Positions 1 to 5,711 are shown, counted from the stretch's first letter. The stretch: 5,798 bases of DNA from Bacillota bacterium (GCA_009782085.1 WQUN01000087.1:1-5798); one strand, 5' to 3'. The notes: a model not told the origin generated them from the letters alone. Numbers and translations are program-made.

Positions 1-39
1 TCGGAAATAAGGTTGAATTGACAAACAGTCAAAACATAC

Positions 40-108
40 AGTAGGGCGGGGGCTTGCCCCCGCCGGGAACTCCCGCATGGCGCGGCGGGGGCAAGCCCCC
101 GCCCTACT
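40..108. repeat. Perfect 26-bp inverted repeat made of two hairpin repeat units
   Basis: Bases 40-65 and 83-108 are exact reverse complements (26 bp each) around a 17-base spacer. Each arm is also a small palindrome: a 9-bp stem, GGCGGGGGC pairing with GCCCCCGCC, closed by a 2-base loop. The region can therefore fold as one long cruciform or as two short hairpins. GTAGGG followed by a GC-rich hairpin resembles dispersed intergenic repeats known from clostridial genomes; that comparison is from memory. It lies about 120 bases upstream of the dusB start and could influence read-through into that gene, which is inference. Related units occur at 3579-3600 and 5657-5679. Confidence 0.85.
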
Positions 109-226
109 ATGCGGTGCGTCATTCAATGCAGATAAGGTATGCTTTAAGTCCGTTTATACAACGCCGATCATGCGGCGGCCGCCCGCGCAACCGGCTTACA
201 ATCACTTCCGGCGAGGTTTCGGTCAG

Positions 227-1198
227 ATGAACAATATGAACAACCTGTACCTGGCCCCGATGGCGGGCGTCACGGACCCGCCGTTCCGCCTGCTGTGCCA
301 TGAAAACGGCTGCGCCATGTCCTTCACGGAGATGATAAGCGCGAAGGGCTTCGTCTACGGCAGCGAGGCCACGCGCTCGATGCTGGGGATTTTTCCCGGC
401 GAGGGGCCGGTGGCCGTCCAGCTTTTCGGGCGCGAGCCGGACATTCTGGCCGAGGCGGCCTCCCATATGGCCGGGTTCGGCTTCGCGGCGGTGGATATAA
501 ACATGGGCTGCCCGGCCCCGAAGATCGTTAAAAACGGCGAGGGCTCCGCTTTGATGAACGAGCCGGAGCTCTGCGGGCGCATAATCCGCGCGGTCGCGCG
601 GGCGACTTTTTTGCCGGTGACCGCCAAGATGCGCAAGGGCTTCGACAAAAACCGCGCTAACGCCGTGGAGATCGCCGTAATCGCCGAGGCGAACGGCGCC
701 GCCGGCGTGACCGTCCACGGCAGGACGCGGGACCAGTATTACGCGGGCAAAGCTGACTGGGACATAATCCGCCGGGTCAAGACCGCCGTAAAGATCCCGG
801 TCGTCGGAAACGGAGACGCGGATTCGCCGGAGGCGGCCAAAGCGATGTTGGAGCGGACGGGCTGCGACGGGGTGATGATCGCCCGCGCGGCCGAGGGGAA
901 CCCCTGGATATTCAGGCGGACGCTGCGGTTTTTGGAGACGGGCGAAATCCCGCCTGAGCCGGGTCTGGATGAAAAAATCGCCGTCTTGCTTCGCCACTGC
1001 GAAATGGCGGAGGGATACAAGGGCCGAAGAGGCGTTCTGGAGATGCGCAGGCATTTGTCCCGGTATATCAGGGGCCTGCCGGGCGCGGCGGAGGCCAGAG
1101 TCAGGATAAACCTGGCGGAGACGAGAGAGGAAATGGTAAAAATACTTTTGACGCTTGTGAAAGGCGGCGATCCGATATATGAAACAAAGGCTATATAA
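227..1198 (+). CDS. dusB: tRNA-dihydrouridine synthase (DusB-like)
   Basis: This is a flavin enzyme that uses FMN and NADPH to reduce specific uridines in the tRNA D-loop to dihydrouridine, in the cytoplasm. The 323-residue product matches the usual DusB length (about 320). Visible motifs are APMAGVTDPPFR (10-21) at the start of the TIM barrel, AVQLFG (63-68) in the flavin site, VDINMGCPAPKIVKNG (89-104) with the catalytic Cys95, KMRKGF (134-139), VHGRTRDQYYAGKADW (163-178), and the FMN-phosphate loops GNGDA (194-198) and GCDGVMIARAAEGNPW (212-227). A smaller helical domain follows from about residue 245. The frame is open from 77, but residues before 227 come from repeat DNA. The ATG at 227 has a GAGG 10 bases upstream; ATG 236 is an alternative without a clear ribosome site. 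The gene probably heads the dusB-greA-lysS group. The exact Dus subfamily, and so the target uridine, is less certain. Confidence 0.93.
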   Translation: MNNMNNLYLAPMAGVTDPPFRLLCHENGCAMSFTEMISAKGFVYGSEATRSMLGIFPGEGPVAVQLFGREPDILAEAASHMAGFGFAAVDINMGCPAPKIVKNGEGSALMNEPELCGRIIRAVARATFLPVTAKMRKGFDKNRANAVEIAVIAEANGAAGVTVHGRTRDQYYAGKADWDIIRRVKTAVKIPVVGNGDADSPEAAKAMLERTGCDGVMIARAAEGNPWIFRRTLRFLETGEIPPEPGLDEKIAVLLRHCEMAEGYKGRRGVLEMRRHLSRYIRGLPGAAEARVRINLAETREEMVKILLTLVKGGDPIYETKAI

Positions 1199-1365
1199 CG
1201 GAAGCGTTGAGAGAAATAATCGCGAACGCCTCCGAAATAACTTCATTTTTATCGGCGGCTTTTTCTGTTGACGGCGAAAACAAAAAATCCCGGCATATAA
1301 TTGAAGTCTAATAAACGTATCACGTATCATGTATAGGCGCGTTGCGGCGAGATAAAAATAGAGTA
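1199..1365. other. Non-coding gap after dusB, AT-richer, with a weak hairpin
   Basis: No credible gene is present. Directly after the dusB stop, 1199-1208 can pair with 1225-1234 (10 bp with one A-C mismatch, 16-base loop), and a T-rich run follows at 1246-1250. This might be a poor terminator, but the loop is large and the T run lies 11 bases past the stem, so I do not call one. A 7-base tandem duplication, ACGTATC, occupies 1315-1328. Confidence 0.5.
1268..1301 (+). promoter_or_regulatory. Possible promoter for greA-lysS (weak)
   Basis: A perfect TATAAT lies at 1296-1301 and a TTGACG at 1268-1273. The spacing between them is 22 bases, too long for a standard sigma-A promoter, and there is no TG extension before the -10 box. 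If it is used, the transcript would start near 1308 and carry about 200 bases of leader, including the palindromic element at 1366-1487. The evidence is the two hexamers only. Confidence 0.28.
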
Positions 1366-1487
1366 CCCACGGAAACTACCCAGTCATTCTGAGGCGTAGC
1401 CGAAGAATCTTGCTTTTGACACGGAGGTAAAAGATCCTTTGCTTCGCTCAGGATGACAACGGAATGCGGCATTCGGGTTTCCGTGGA
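1366..1487. repeat. MITE-like palindromic element between dusB and greA
   Basis: Outer arms CCACGGAAAC (1367-1376) and GTTTCCGTGG (1477-1486) are exact 10-bp inverted repeats. Inside them is a second imperfect palindrome: 1383-1393 (GTCATTCTGAG) pairs with 1447-1457 with one G-T wobble, and 1402-1411 pairs with 1431-1440 with one mismatch and one wobble. The inner core, GTCATTCTGAG...GAAGAATCTT...AAGATCC...CTCAGGATGAC, resembles a palindromic repeat widespread between genes in many bacteria (recalled, not searched). It has no coding capacity and no clear target-site duplication. It ends about 17 bases before the greA ribosome site, so it would be transcribed into the greA leader if the promoter lies upstream. 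Confidence 0.75.
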
Positions 1488-1515
1488 AACTTAAAATACA
1501 TAAAGAGGTGTAAGC

Positions 1516-1986
1516 ATGTCTGAAAAGAAAACCGTTTTAACCTATGACGGCCTTAAACGGCTGGAAGAAGAACTCCAGGATCTGAAAATCGTCCGCAGGA
1601 AGGAAGTCGCGGAGAAGATCAAGGACGCCAGGGGCCAGGGGGATTTGTCCGAAAACGCGGAGTATGACGCCGCGAAGGAGGAGCAGGCCGAGATCGAGGC
1701 CAGGATCGTCATTCTGGAAAAGATGCTCCGCAACGCCGAGGTCATCGACGAGGAAGACCTGAACAAGGAGATAATCGGCGTCGGCAGCACCGTGACGGTC
1801 TACAACGCCGAATTCGGCGAGGAGACTTTCACGATCGTCGGCTCCGCCGAGGCCGACCCGCTGGGCGGGAAAATCTCCAACGAGTCGCCTTTGGGGGAGG
1901 CCCTGCTGCAAAAGGCCGTCGGGGAGACCGTCGCGGTGAACGCCGAGGACGGGACGATAGAGTATAAGGTCATGGCTATCCACTAA
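1516..1986 (+). CDS. greA: Transcription elongation factor GreA
   Basis: GreA binds the secondary channel of RNA polymerase and stimulates cleavage of backtracked RNA, rescuing stalled complexes. The 156-residue product matches the family length (E. coli GreA is 158). Residues 1-75 form the N-terminal antiparallel coiled coil. Its tip carries GDLSENAEYDAAKEEQ (42-57), including the acidic pair Asp43 and Glu46 that matches E. coli Asp41 and Glu44, which coordinate the catalytic metal. The C-terminal FKBP-like domain shows VGSTVTV (89-95) and ISNESPLGEALLQKAVGETV (120-139), the family signature. AGAGGTG lies 5 bases before the ATG, which fixes the start. lysS follows after 25 bases, so the two genes are probably co-transcribed. 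Nothing is missing or unusual. Confidence 0.97.
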   Translation: MSEKKTVLTYDGLKRLEEELQDLKIVRRKEVAEKIKDARGQGDLSENAEYDAAKEEQAEIEARIVILEKMLRNAEVIDEEDLNKEIIGVGSTVTVYNAEFGEETFTIVGSAEADPLGGKISNESPLGEALLQKAVGETVAVNAEDGTIEYKVMAIH

Positions 1987-2011
1987 AGATTACGTGCTGA
2001 GGAGTATACTT

Positions 2012-3517
2012 ATGGACGACCAATACGGCGCGGCGCCGGAACAGCCTGTCCCCGAGGCGGCCGACGAGAAGGAGATGCTGCGCATAAGGCGGGAGAAGCT
2101 CGCGGAGCTCCAGGAGAGCGGCCGCGACCCGTTCGAGCGCGTCGAATACGGCGTGACCGCCGACAGCGGGCGGATAAAGGCCGGTTTTGAACAGATGGAC
2201 GGCCGCGAATGCTCCGTCGCGGGGCGGATGATGACCAAGCGGCTGATGGGCAAGGCGTCGTTTTGCGACATACAGGACGGCGCCGGGCGCATACAGGTGT
2301 ACGTCAGGCGCGACGAGGTCGGCGAGGAACCCTACGCGGAGTTCAAGCGCACGGACATAGGCGACATCCTGGGCGTCAGGGGGACGGTCTTCCGCACGCA
2401 CGCGGGCGAGATCTCCATAAAGGCGGCCGAGATAACGCTGCTGTCCAAGAGCCTGCGCATTTTTCCCGAAAAATGGCACGGCCTCAGGGACCAGGAGACG
2501 AGATACCGCCAGCGCTACCTGGACCTGATCGTGAACCCGGACGTGAAGGACGTGTTCGTCAAACGCTCCGCCGTCATTTCGGGGATCAGGCGGTTCCTGG
2601 ACAACAGGGGCTTTCTGGAGGTGGACACGCCCGTTTTGCAGACGATCCACGGCGGCGGGAGCGCGAGGCCGTTCATAACGCGCCATAACGTCCTCGGCCT
2701 GGACATGTACGAGCGCGTGGCGCTGGAGCTGCCTTTGAAGCGGCTGATCGTGGGCGGGTTCGAGCGGGTCTACGAGATAGGCCGCTGCTTCCGCAACGAG
2801 GGCATGGACCACAGGCACAACCCGGAGTTCACGATGCTGGAGCTCTACCAGGCCTATACGGACTACCGCGGCATGATGGAGCTCATCGAAAACATGATAA
2901 AAGAGATCGCCCTGAAAGTGACCGGGAGCCTGCAAATCCGGTTCGACGGGCATGAAATCGACCTGGAGCGCCCGTTCGAGCATATTACGATGGTCGACGC
3001 CGTGAAGAAGTACGCCGGCGTGGACTTCGACGCGATCCATAGCCTCGACGAGGCCCGCGCCGCCGCCAAGGAGCGCGGCGTGCGTTTCGAGAAGCTGCAC
3101 GAAAAAGGCGACATCCTCAACCTGTTCTTCGAGGAGTTCGCCGAGAAGAACCTGATCCAGCCCACGTTCCTGATGGATCACCCGGTCGAGATATCCCCGC
3201 TGACGAAGAAAAAGCCCGGCAAACCCGGCTATACCGAGAGGTTCGAGCTGTTCATAGCCGGCTGCGAATACGCCAACGCCTATTCCGAGCTGAACGACCC
3301 GATCGACCAGCGGCGGCGCTTCGAACGCCAGGAGGCCCTCCGCGCGGCGGGCGACGCCGAGGCCAGCATGATCGACGAGGACTTCCTCGCGGCGATGGAG
3401 TACGGGATGCCGCCGACCGGCGGCCTCGGCATGGGCGTGGACAGGTTTGTGATGCTGCTGACGGATTCGCGCTCGATAAGGGACGTGCTGCTGTTCCCGA
3501 CGATGAGGCCGGTGTAA
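2012..3517 (+). CDS. lysS: Lysyl-tRNA synthetase, class II
   Basis: This enzyme charges tRNA-Lys with lysine using ATP, as a cytoplasmic homodimer. The product is 501 residues (E. coli LysS is 505). An OB-fold anticodon-binding domain spans about residues 65-145, with CSVAGRMMTKR and FCDIQDGAGRIQVYV visible. PEKWHGLRDQETRYRQRYLDL (152-172) leads into the catalytic domain. Motif 1 lies near 190-210, motif 2 is FRNEGMDHRHNPEFTMLE (260-277), and motif 3 is GLGMGVDRF (471-479) in the stretch ending FPTMRP. Lysine-site residues NAYSE (422-426) are present. Oddly, the usual A-x-E-L-(Y/H) segment reads ALELP (237-241), and nearby residues also deviate. The ATG at 2012 has GAGGAG 7 bases upstream; an in-frame GTG at 1994 lies before that ribosome site and is unlikely. 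The gene is probably in an operon with greA. Confidence 0.97.
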   Translation: MDDQYGAAPEQPVPEAADEKEMLRIRREKLAELQESGRDPFERVEYGVTADSGRIKAGFEQMDGRECSVAGRMMTKRLMGKASFCDIQDGAGRIQVYVRRDEVGEEPYAEFKRTDIGDILGVRGTVFRTHAGEISIKAAEITLLSKSLRIFPEKWHGLRDQETRYRQRYLDLIVNPDVKDVFVKRSAVISGIRRFLDNRGFLEVDTPVLQTIHGGGSARPFITRHNVLGLDMYERVALELPLKRLIVGGFERVYEIGRCFRNEGMDHRHNPEFTMLELYQAYTDYRGMMELIENMIKEIALKVTGSLQIRFDGHEIDLERPFEHITMVDAVKKYAGVDFDAIHSLDEARAAAKERGVRFEKLHEKGDILNLFFEEFAEKNLIQPTFLMDHPVEISPLTKKKPGKPGYTERFELFIAGCEYANAYSELNDPIDQRRRFERQEALRAAGDAEASMIDEDFLAAMEYGMPPTGGLGMGVDRFVMLLTDSRSIRDVLLFPTMRPV

Positions 3518-3578
3518 TGCAGATAAAAGTGAAAATTGAAAAATGAAAAGTGAAAAGCGCTGTCGAGCTCAGAATGGA

Positions 3579-3600
3579 GGAATGGTCAAGACCATTCCCT
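3579..3600 (-). repeat. Hairpin repeat unit, stem-variant relative of the 43-64 unit
   Basis: GGAATGGTC (3579-3587) pairs perfectly with GACCATTCC (3590-3598) around an AA loop. Read on the minus strand, the 22-base unit is AGGG-AATGGT-CTTG-ACCATT-CC. The units at 43-64 (+) and 84-105 (-) read AGGG-CGGGGG-CTTG-CCCCCG-CC. The constant blocks are identical and the six variable bases differ with full compensation on the other side of the stem. No T run follows the hairpin directly, so it does not look like a standard terminator for lysS, though it might slow polymerase or protect the 3' end. Confidence 0.7.
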
Positions 3601-3700
3601 GCAAAATCATTTTCATGTTATACCGGAGTGCGAAAACATTAGCCTCCTCTGTCACGTCGTCGGCAAATGTTTTCTGCATCCGGTATATTCATTTTTCATT

Positions 3701-3715
3701 CGGCGCGAAGCGCCG
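3701..3715 (+). repeat. GC-rich hairpin just before the pncA ribosome site
   Basis: CGGCGC (3701-3706) pairs with GCGCCG (3710-3715) around a GAA loop. It ends 2 bases before the AGGGAGG ribosome site of pncA. The 14 bases 3702-3715 occur again, inverted, at 5722-5735 within the repeat cluster, so this is probably part of a dispersed repeat rather than a gene-specific regulator. Its position could still affect translation initiation of pncA. Confidence 0.65.
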
Positions 3716-3730
3716 CTAGGGAGGCTATCC

Positions 3731-4282
3731 ATGAAAGCCCTGATCAACATCGACTACACCAACGACTTCGTCGCCCCGGACGGGGCGCTGACCTGCGGCG
3801 CGCCCGGCCTGGCCATCGAGGGCGCGCTCTGCGGGGTCACGGAGGAGTTCATAAAAAACGGCGACTTCGTGGTCTTCGCCGTGGACAGGCATTCGCCGGG
3901 CGACTGTCTGCACCCGGAAACGAAGCTGTTCCCGCCCCACAACCTCCGCGGGACCGACGGCCGGAAGCTCTACGGCCGCCTCGGCGCGCTGTTCGCGCGG
4001 CACGAAAACGCGGATAACGTGTATTGGATGGACAAGACGCGCTATTCCGCCTTCGCCGGCACCGACCTGTTTATCCGGCTCCGGGAACGCGGGATAGACG
4101 AGATCTACGTCTCGGGCGTGTGCACGGACATCTGCGTGCTGCACACTTTGGTGGACGCCTATAACCTCGGCTTTAAGCTGAACGTGTACGCCGCCGCCGT
4201 CGCCAGCTTCGACCCGGCGGGGCACGAATGGGCGCTGCGGCACTTCGCCGGCGGCATGGGCGCGAACGTGATACTTGTATAG
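3731..4282 (+). CDS. pncA: Nicotinamidase (isochorismatase-like cysteine hydrolase)
   Basis: This cytoplasmic enzyme hydrolyses nicotinamide to nicotinate and ammonia, feeding the Preiss-Handler route of NAD salvage. The product is 183 residues, typical for the family. The catalytic triad is visible as Asp8 (NIDYTNDF), Lys102 (YWMDKTRYSAFAGTDL) and Cys135 (SGVCTDICVLHT). Metal ligands expected from nicotinamidase structures are present as Asp52 and His54 (VDRHSP), Glu63 (HPETKLFPPHN) and His70. The overall pattern closely resembles the Gram-positive PncA/YueJ type, which makes nicotinamidase more likely than isochorismatase or another amidohydrolase; pyrazinamidase activity would be expected as a side reaction. 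AGGGAGG lies 6 bases before the ATG. The DJ-1-family gene begins 29 bases downstream, suggesting co-transcription. No convincing promoter is seen in the repeat-rich gap upstream. Confidence 0.9.
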   Translation: MKALINIDYTNDFVAPDGALTCGAPGLAIEGALCGVTEEFIKNGDFVVFAVDRHSPGDCLHPETKLFPPHNLRGTDGRKLYGRLGALFARHENADNVYWMDKTRYSAFAGTDLFIRLRERGIDEIYVSGVCTDICVLHTLVDAYNLGFKLNVYAAAVASFDPAGHEWALRHFAGGMGANVILV

Positions 4283-4311
4283 TATATTCCAAACGAAACG
4301 AGGCGGAAATC

Positions 4312-4875
4312 GTGGCGGACGCGATGATTTTTCTGGCGGAAGGCTTCGAGGAGACGGAGACCGTCGTCCCGCTGGACATTCTCAGGCGGGGCGGCGTAAA
4401 CGTGAAAACCGTGTCGCTGGGCGGCTCGGACTGGGTCACAGGCGCGCACGGCATGGCTGTCAAAGCCGACCTGCGCTTCGCCGGCGCGGGCGCGGAAAAC
4501 TGCGGGGCGCTGATAATGCCCGGCGGCCCCGGGACTTCCAATTACGAAAAGTGCGCCGGGTTCACGGACCTGCTGAAAACGGCGGCCCTGGGCGGGAAGC
4601 TGATCTGCGCCATATGCGCCGCGCCGTCGGTGCTCGGGCGGCTTGGGCTGCTCACGGGCAGGACGGCCGTGTGCTATCCCGGCTATGAGGGCGAGCTTAA
4701 AGGCGCGAAAATCGGAAAGCGAAGCGTGGAAAAAGACGGGAATTTCATAACCTCCAGGGGCCCCGGCACGGCGGCGGAGTTCGGGTTCGCCGTGCTCGCG
4801 GAGTGCGGGGGGGAAGAGAAGGCGGCGGAGGTAAGGAAGGGGATGCTGTTCCCCGAGTTTGACAGTTCAAATTAG
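4312..4875 (+). CDS. DJ-1/PfpI family protein (YajL/ThiJ-like)
   Basis: This is a member of the DJ-1 branch of the class I glutamine-amidotransferase-like fold. Relatives are described as glyoxalase III enzymes, redox-stress chaperones and, with dispute, protein deglycases. The product is 187 residues, usual for the branch. FLAEGFEETETVVPLDILRR opens the fold and includes Glu16, matching human DJ-1 Glu18. PGGPGTSNY (70-78) and the nucleophile elbow AICAAPSVLG (100-109) with Cys102, matching DJ-1 Cys106, follow. CYPGYEG (121-127) and SRGPGTAAEFGF (148-159) complete the pattern. The GTG at 4312 has GAGGCGG upstream and gives an N-terminus of normal length; ATG 4324 is a good alternative, and the ATG at 4228 would overlap pncA by 55 bases with unrelated sequence. 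The gene probably shares a transcript with pncA. Its stop overlaps that of the opposing mecA. The family is clear; the physiological substrate is not. Confidence 0.88.
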   Translation: MADAMIFLAEGFEETETVVPLDILRRGGVNVKTVSLGGSDWVTGAHGMAVKADLRFAGAGAENCGALIMPGGPGTSNYEKCAGFTDLLKTAALGGKLICAICAAPSVLGRLGLLTGRTAVCYPGYEGELKGAKIGKRSVEKDGNFITSRGPGTAAEFGFAVLAECGGEEKAAEVRKGMLFPEFDSSN

Positions 4876-5531
4876 TTCAGGTACATTGCCAGCTTCTCGA
4901 CGGCTTCCTCGCCTATCAGCGTCTCCGCCCTCTCGACCAGGTACTGCCTGTTCAGCAGCGTCGAGAGCTGCTTCTGCCCGTATTCGGCCAGGATCGCCTC
5001 AAAGTCCGCGGACATGGCCGCGTCGTGGTCAGCGTTATACAGGAACAGGAAATATTTCCCGTTTTGCTTATAGAGCGAGCTTATCCCGCAGAAGAACGCG
5101 TGCAGGCGGGAGGAGGCCATTGCGGCCTCGTCCAGCGAGTCGAAGGAGAATATCGAAAGATAATCGGCGTTCTGGGGGGGCGCAGGCTTGACCCGCTTGC
5201 TCTCCCTGTAGCGCTTCTGCACCATGTTCTGGACCGCGCAGCGCTCCTCGGCCTCCCTGGACCCGCCGACCATCTCCCTGTCGGCCTTGATCTTGGTGAT
5301 GATGAGCATTATGCTCTCCGAGGACGTCGGGATCATCTCGACCATCAGGGGAGTGTTCTCCGTTATGAAGTTGAGCTCCAGCAGCGCCTGCTCCATCGTC
5401 TCGTGAAAGAGCTGGTGGATCTTTTCCGAGCCCTGCGTGGCCAACTCGGCCAGACGTATGTCCCTGTCCTTCAGATCGGATTCGCTCAGGATTATCTTTA
5501 TCTGGGAATCGCTTATTCTTTCGACCTTCAC
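4872..5531 (-). CDS. mecA: MecA-type adaptor protein for ClpC
   Basis: MecA delivers substrates to the ClpC ATPase of the ClpCP protease; in Bacillus subtilis it targets ComK and represses competence. The product is 219 residues, like the family. The N-terminal substrate-binding domain (1-82) begins MKVERISDSQIKIILSESDL and contains GSEKIHQLF and PLMVEMIPTSSESIMLIITK (61-80). A charged linker (about 83-121) is followed by the C-terminal ClpC-binding domain (122-219), with YLSIFSFDSLDEAAMASSRL, KYFLFLYN and ILAEYG matching the MecA pattern. A GTG at 5540 is in frame, but AAAGGAG (5546-5540) overlaps it; the GTG at 5531 sits 8 bases beyond that ribosome site and gives the standard MKVERI start. 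The gene is monocistronic as far as seen and converges on the DJ-1 gene. Whether it controls competence or only general proteolysis in this organism cannot be told. Confidence 0.9.
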   Translation of the reverse strand: MKVERISDSQIKIILSESDLKDRDIRLAELATQGSEKIHQLFHETMEQALLELNFITENTPLMVEMIPTSSESIMLIITKIKADREMVGGSREAEERCAVQNMVQKRYRESKRVKPAPPQNADYLSIFSFDSLDEAAMASSRLHAFFCGISSLYKQNGKYFLFLYNADHDAAMSADFEAILAEYGQKQLSTLLNRQYLVERAETLIGEEAVEKLAMYLN

Positions 5532-5539
5532 AGAGCTCA

Positions 5540-5546
5540 CTCCTTT
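5540..5546 (-). promoter_or_regulatory. Ribosome-binding site that decides the mecA start
   Basis: On the minus strand AAAGGAG spans 5546 to 5540. It includes the first base of the upstream in-frame GTG (5540), which rules that codon out, and is spaced 8 bases from the GTG at 5531. Confidence 0.85.
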
Positions 5547-5557
5547 ATGTTATACAC

Positions 5558-5586
5558 AGTATAATTAATAAATCCCGTCTTGTAAA
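5558..5586 (-). promoter_or_regulatory. Sigma-A type promoter of mecA
   Basis: On the minus strand TTTACA (5586-5581) and TATACT (5563-5558) are separated by exactly 17 bases, each one mismatch from consensus. Transcription would begin near 5551, giving a leader of about 20 bases with the AAAGGAG ribosome site. This is the only strong promoter seen in the window. Confidence 0.82.
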
Positions 5587-5587
5587 G

Positions 5588-5624
5588 AGGTTAATAATAT
5601 CTTTCAAGGTTAATAATATCTTTC
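5588..5624. repeat. Tandem 18-bp direct repeat upstream of the mecA -35 box
   Basis: AGGTTAATAATATCTTTC occurs exactly at 5588-5605 and again at 5607-5624, a 19-base period. The proximal copy begins one base from the -35 box of the mecA promoter. It could be a pair of activator or repressor sites, or an AT-rich UP element contacting the polymerase alpha subunit. No known operator is recognised. Confidence 0.8.
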
Positions 5625-5656
5625 CCGCAAGACTTTTCCAATGAAACGGAGATTGC

Positions 5657-5679
5657 GGGGCGGGGGCTTTGCTCCCGCC
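5657..5679 (+). repeat. Degenerate copy of the hairpin repeat unit
   Basis: GGCGGGGGC (5659-5667) pairs with GCTCCCGCC (5671-5679) with one G-T pair around a TTT loop. It resembles the unit at 43-64 but has G in place of the leading A, one extra T in the loop and one stem substitution. A smaller hairpin, GCCGC/GCGGC, overlaps its end at 5677-5688. Confidence 0.55.
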
Positions 5680-5711
5680 GCCTGCGGCAAACGGGGATTT
5701 AGCGGCGAAAA

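Larger units (their letters stand above)
3518..3730. repeat. Repeat-filled gap between lysS and pncA with nested inverted arms
   Basis: No gene is present apart from the start of pncA at its edge. An A-rich purine run of GTGAAAA/TGAAAAATGA words covers 3528-3556. TGAAAAATGA (3537-3546) is inverted at 3689-3698. Inside that, 3620-3640 and 3667-3687 form an imperfect inverted repeat of about 20 bp with two 1-base bulges, containing ATACCGGA and GAAAACATT in the left arm. A tight 9-bp hairpin sits at 3579-3598. The nested arms could be the remains of a MITE-like element, but no ends or target duplication are clear. Confidence 0.6.

Noticed and set aside
18..23. TTGACA as a -35 box for dusB
   Set aside because: No acceptable -10 box lies 16-18 bases downstream; the expected place falls on the GC-rich repeat.
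77..226. 50-residue N-terminal extension of DusB from the ATG at 77
   Set aside because: The extension is translated from the inverted repeat and leader, shows no DusB similarity and would exceed family length; ATG 227 has a ribosome site.
119..1330. Long reading frame on the minus strand across dusB
   Set aside because: It mirrors dusB in GC-rich DNA, is rich in Arg and His in the manner of antisense frames, and shows no recognisable domain.
1994..2011. Upstream GTG start for lysS
   Set aside because: The GAGGAG ribosome site lies inside this stretch, downstream of the GTG, and serves ATG 2012.
1976..3181. Long minus-strand frame across lysS
   Set aside because: It is an antisense shadow of a clear LysRS gene, with low-complexity composition and no family motif.
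3579..3598. Rho-independent terminator of lysS
   Set aside because: The hairpin is good but is followed by CTGCAAAATC rather than a T run; it fits better as a repeat unit.
3667..4017. Plus-strand frame starting in the lysS-pncA gap
   Set aside because: It overlaps pncA in another frame, has no family features and is Arg-rich, as expected of a shadow.
5588..5624. CRISPR-like array
   Set aside because: There are only two 18-base units with one base between them, so no spacers exist, and no cas gene is nearby.
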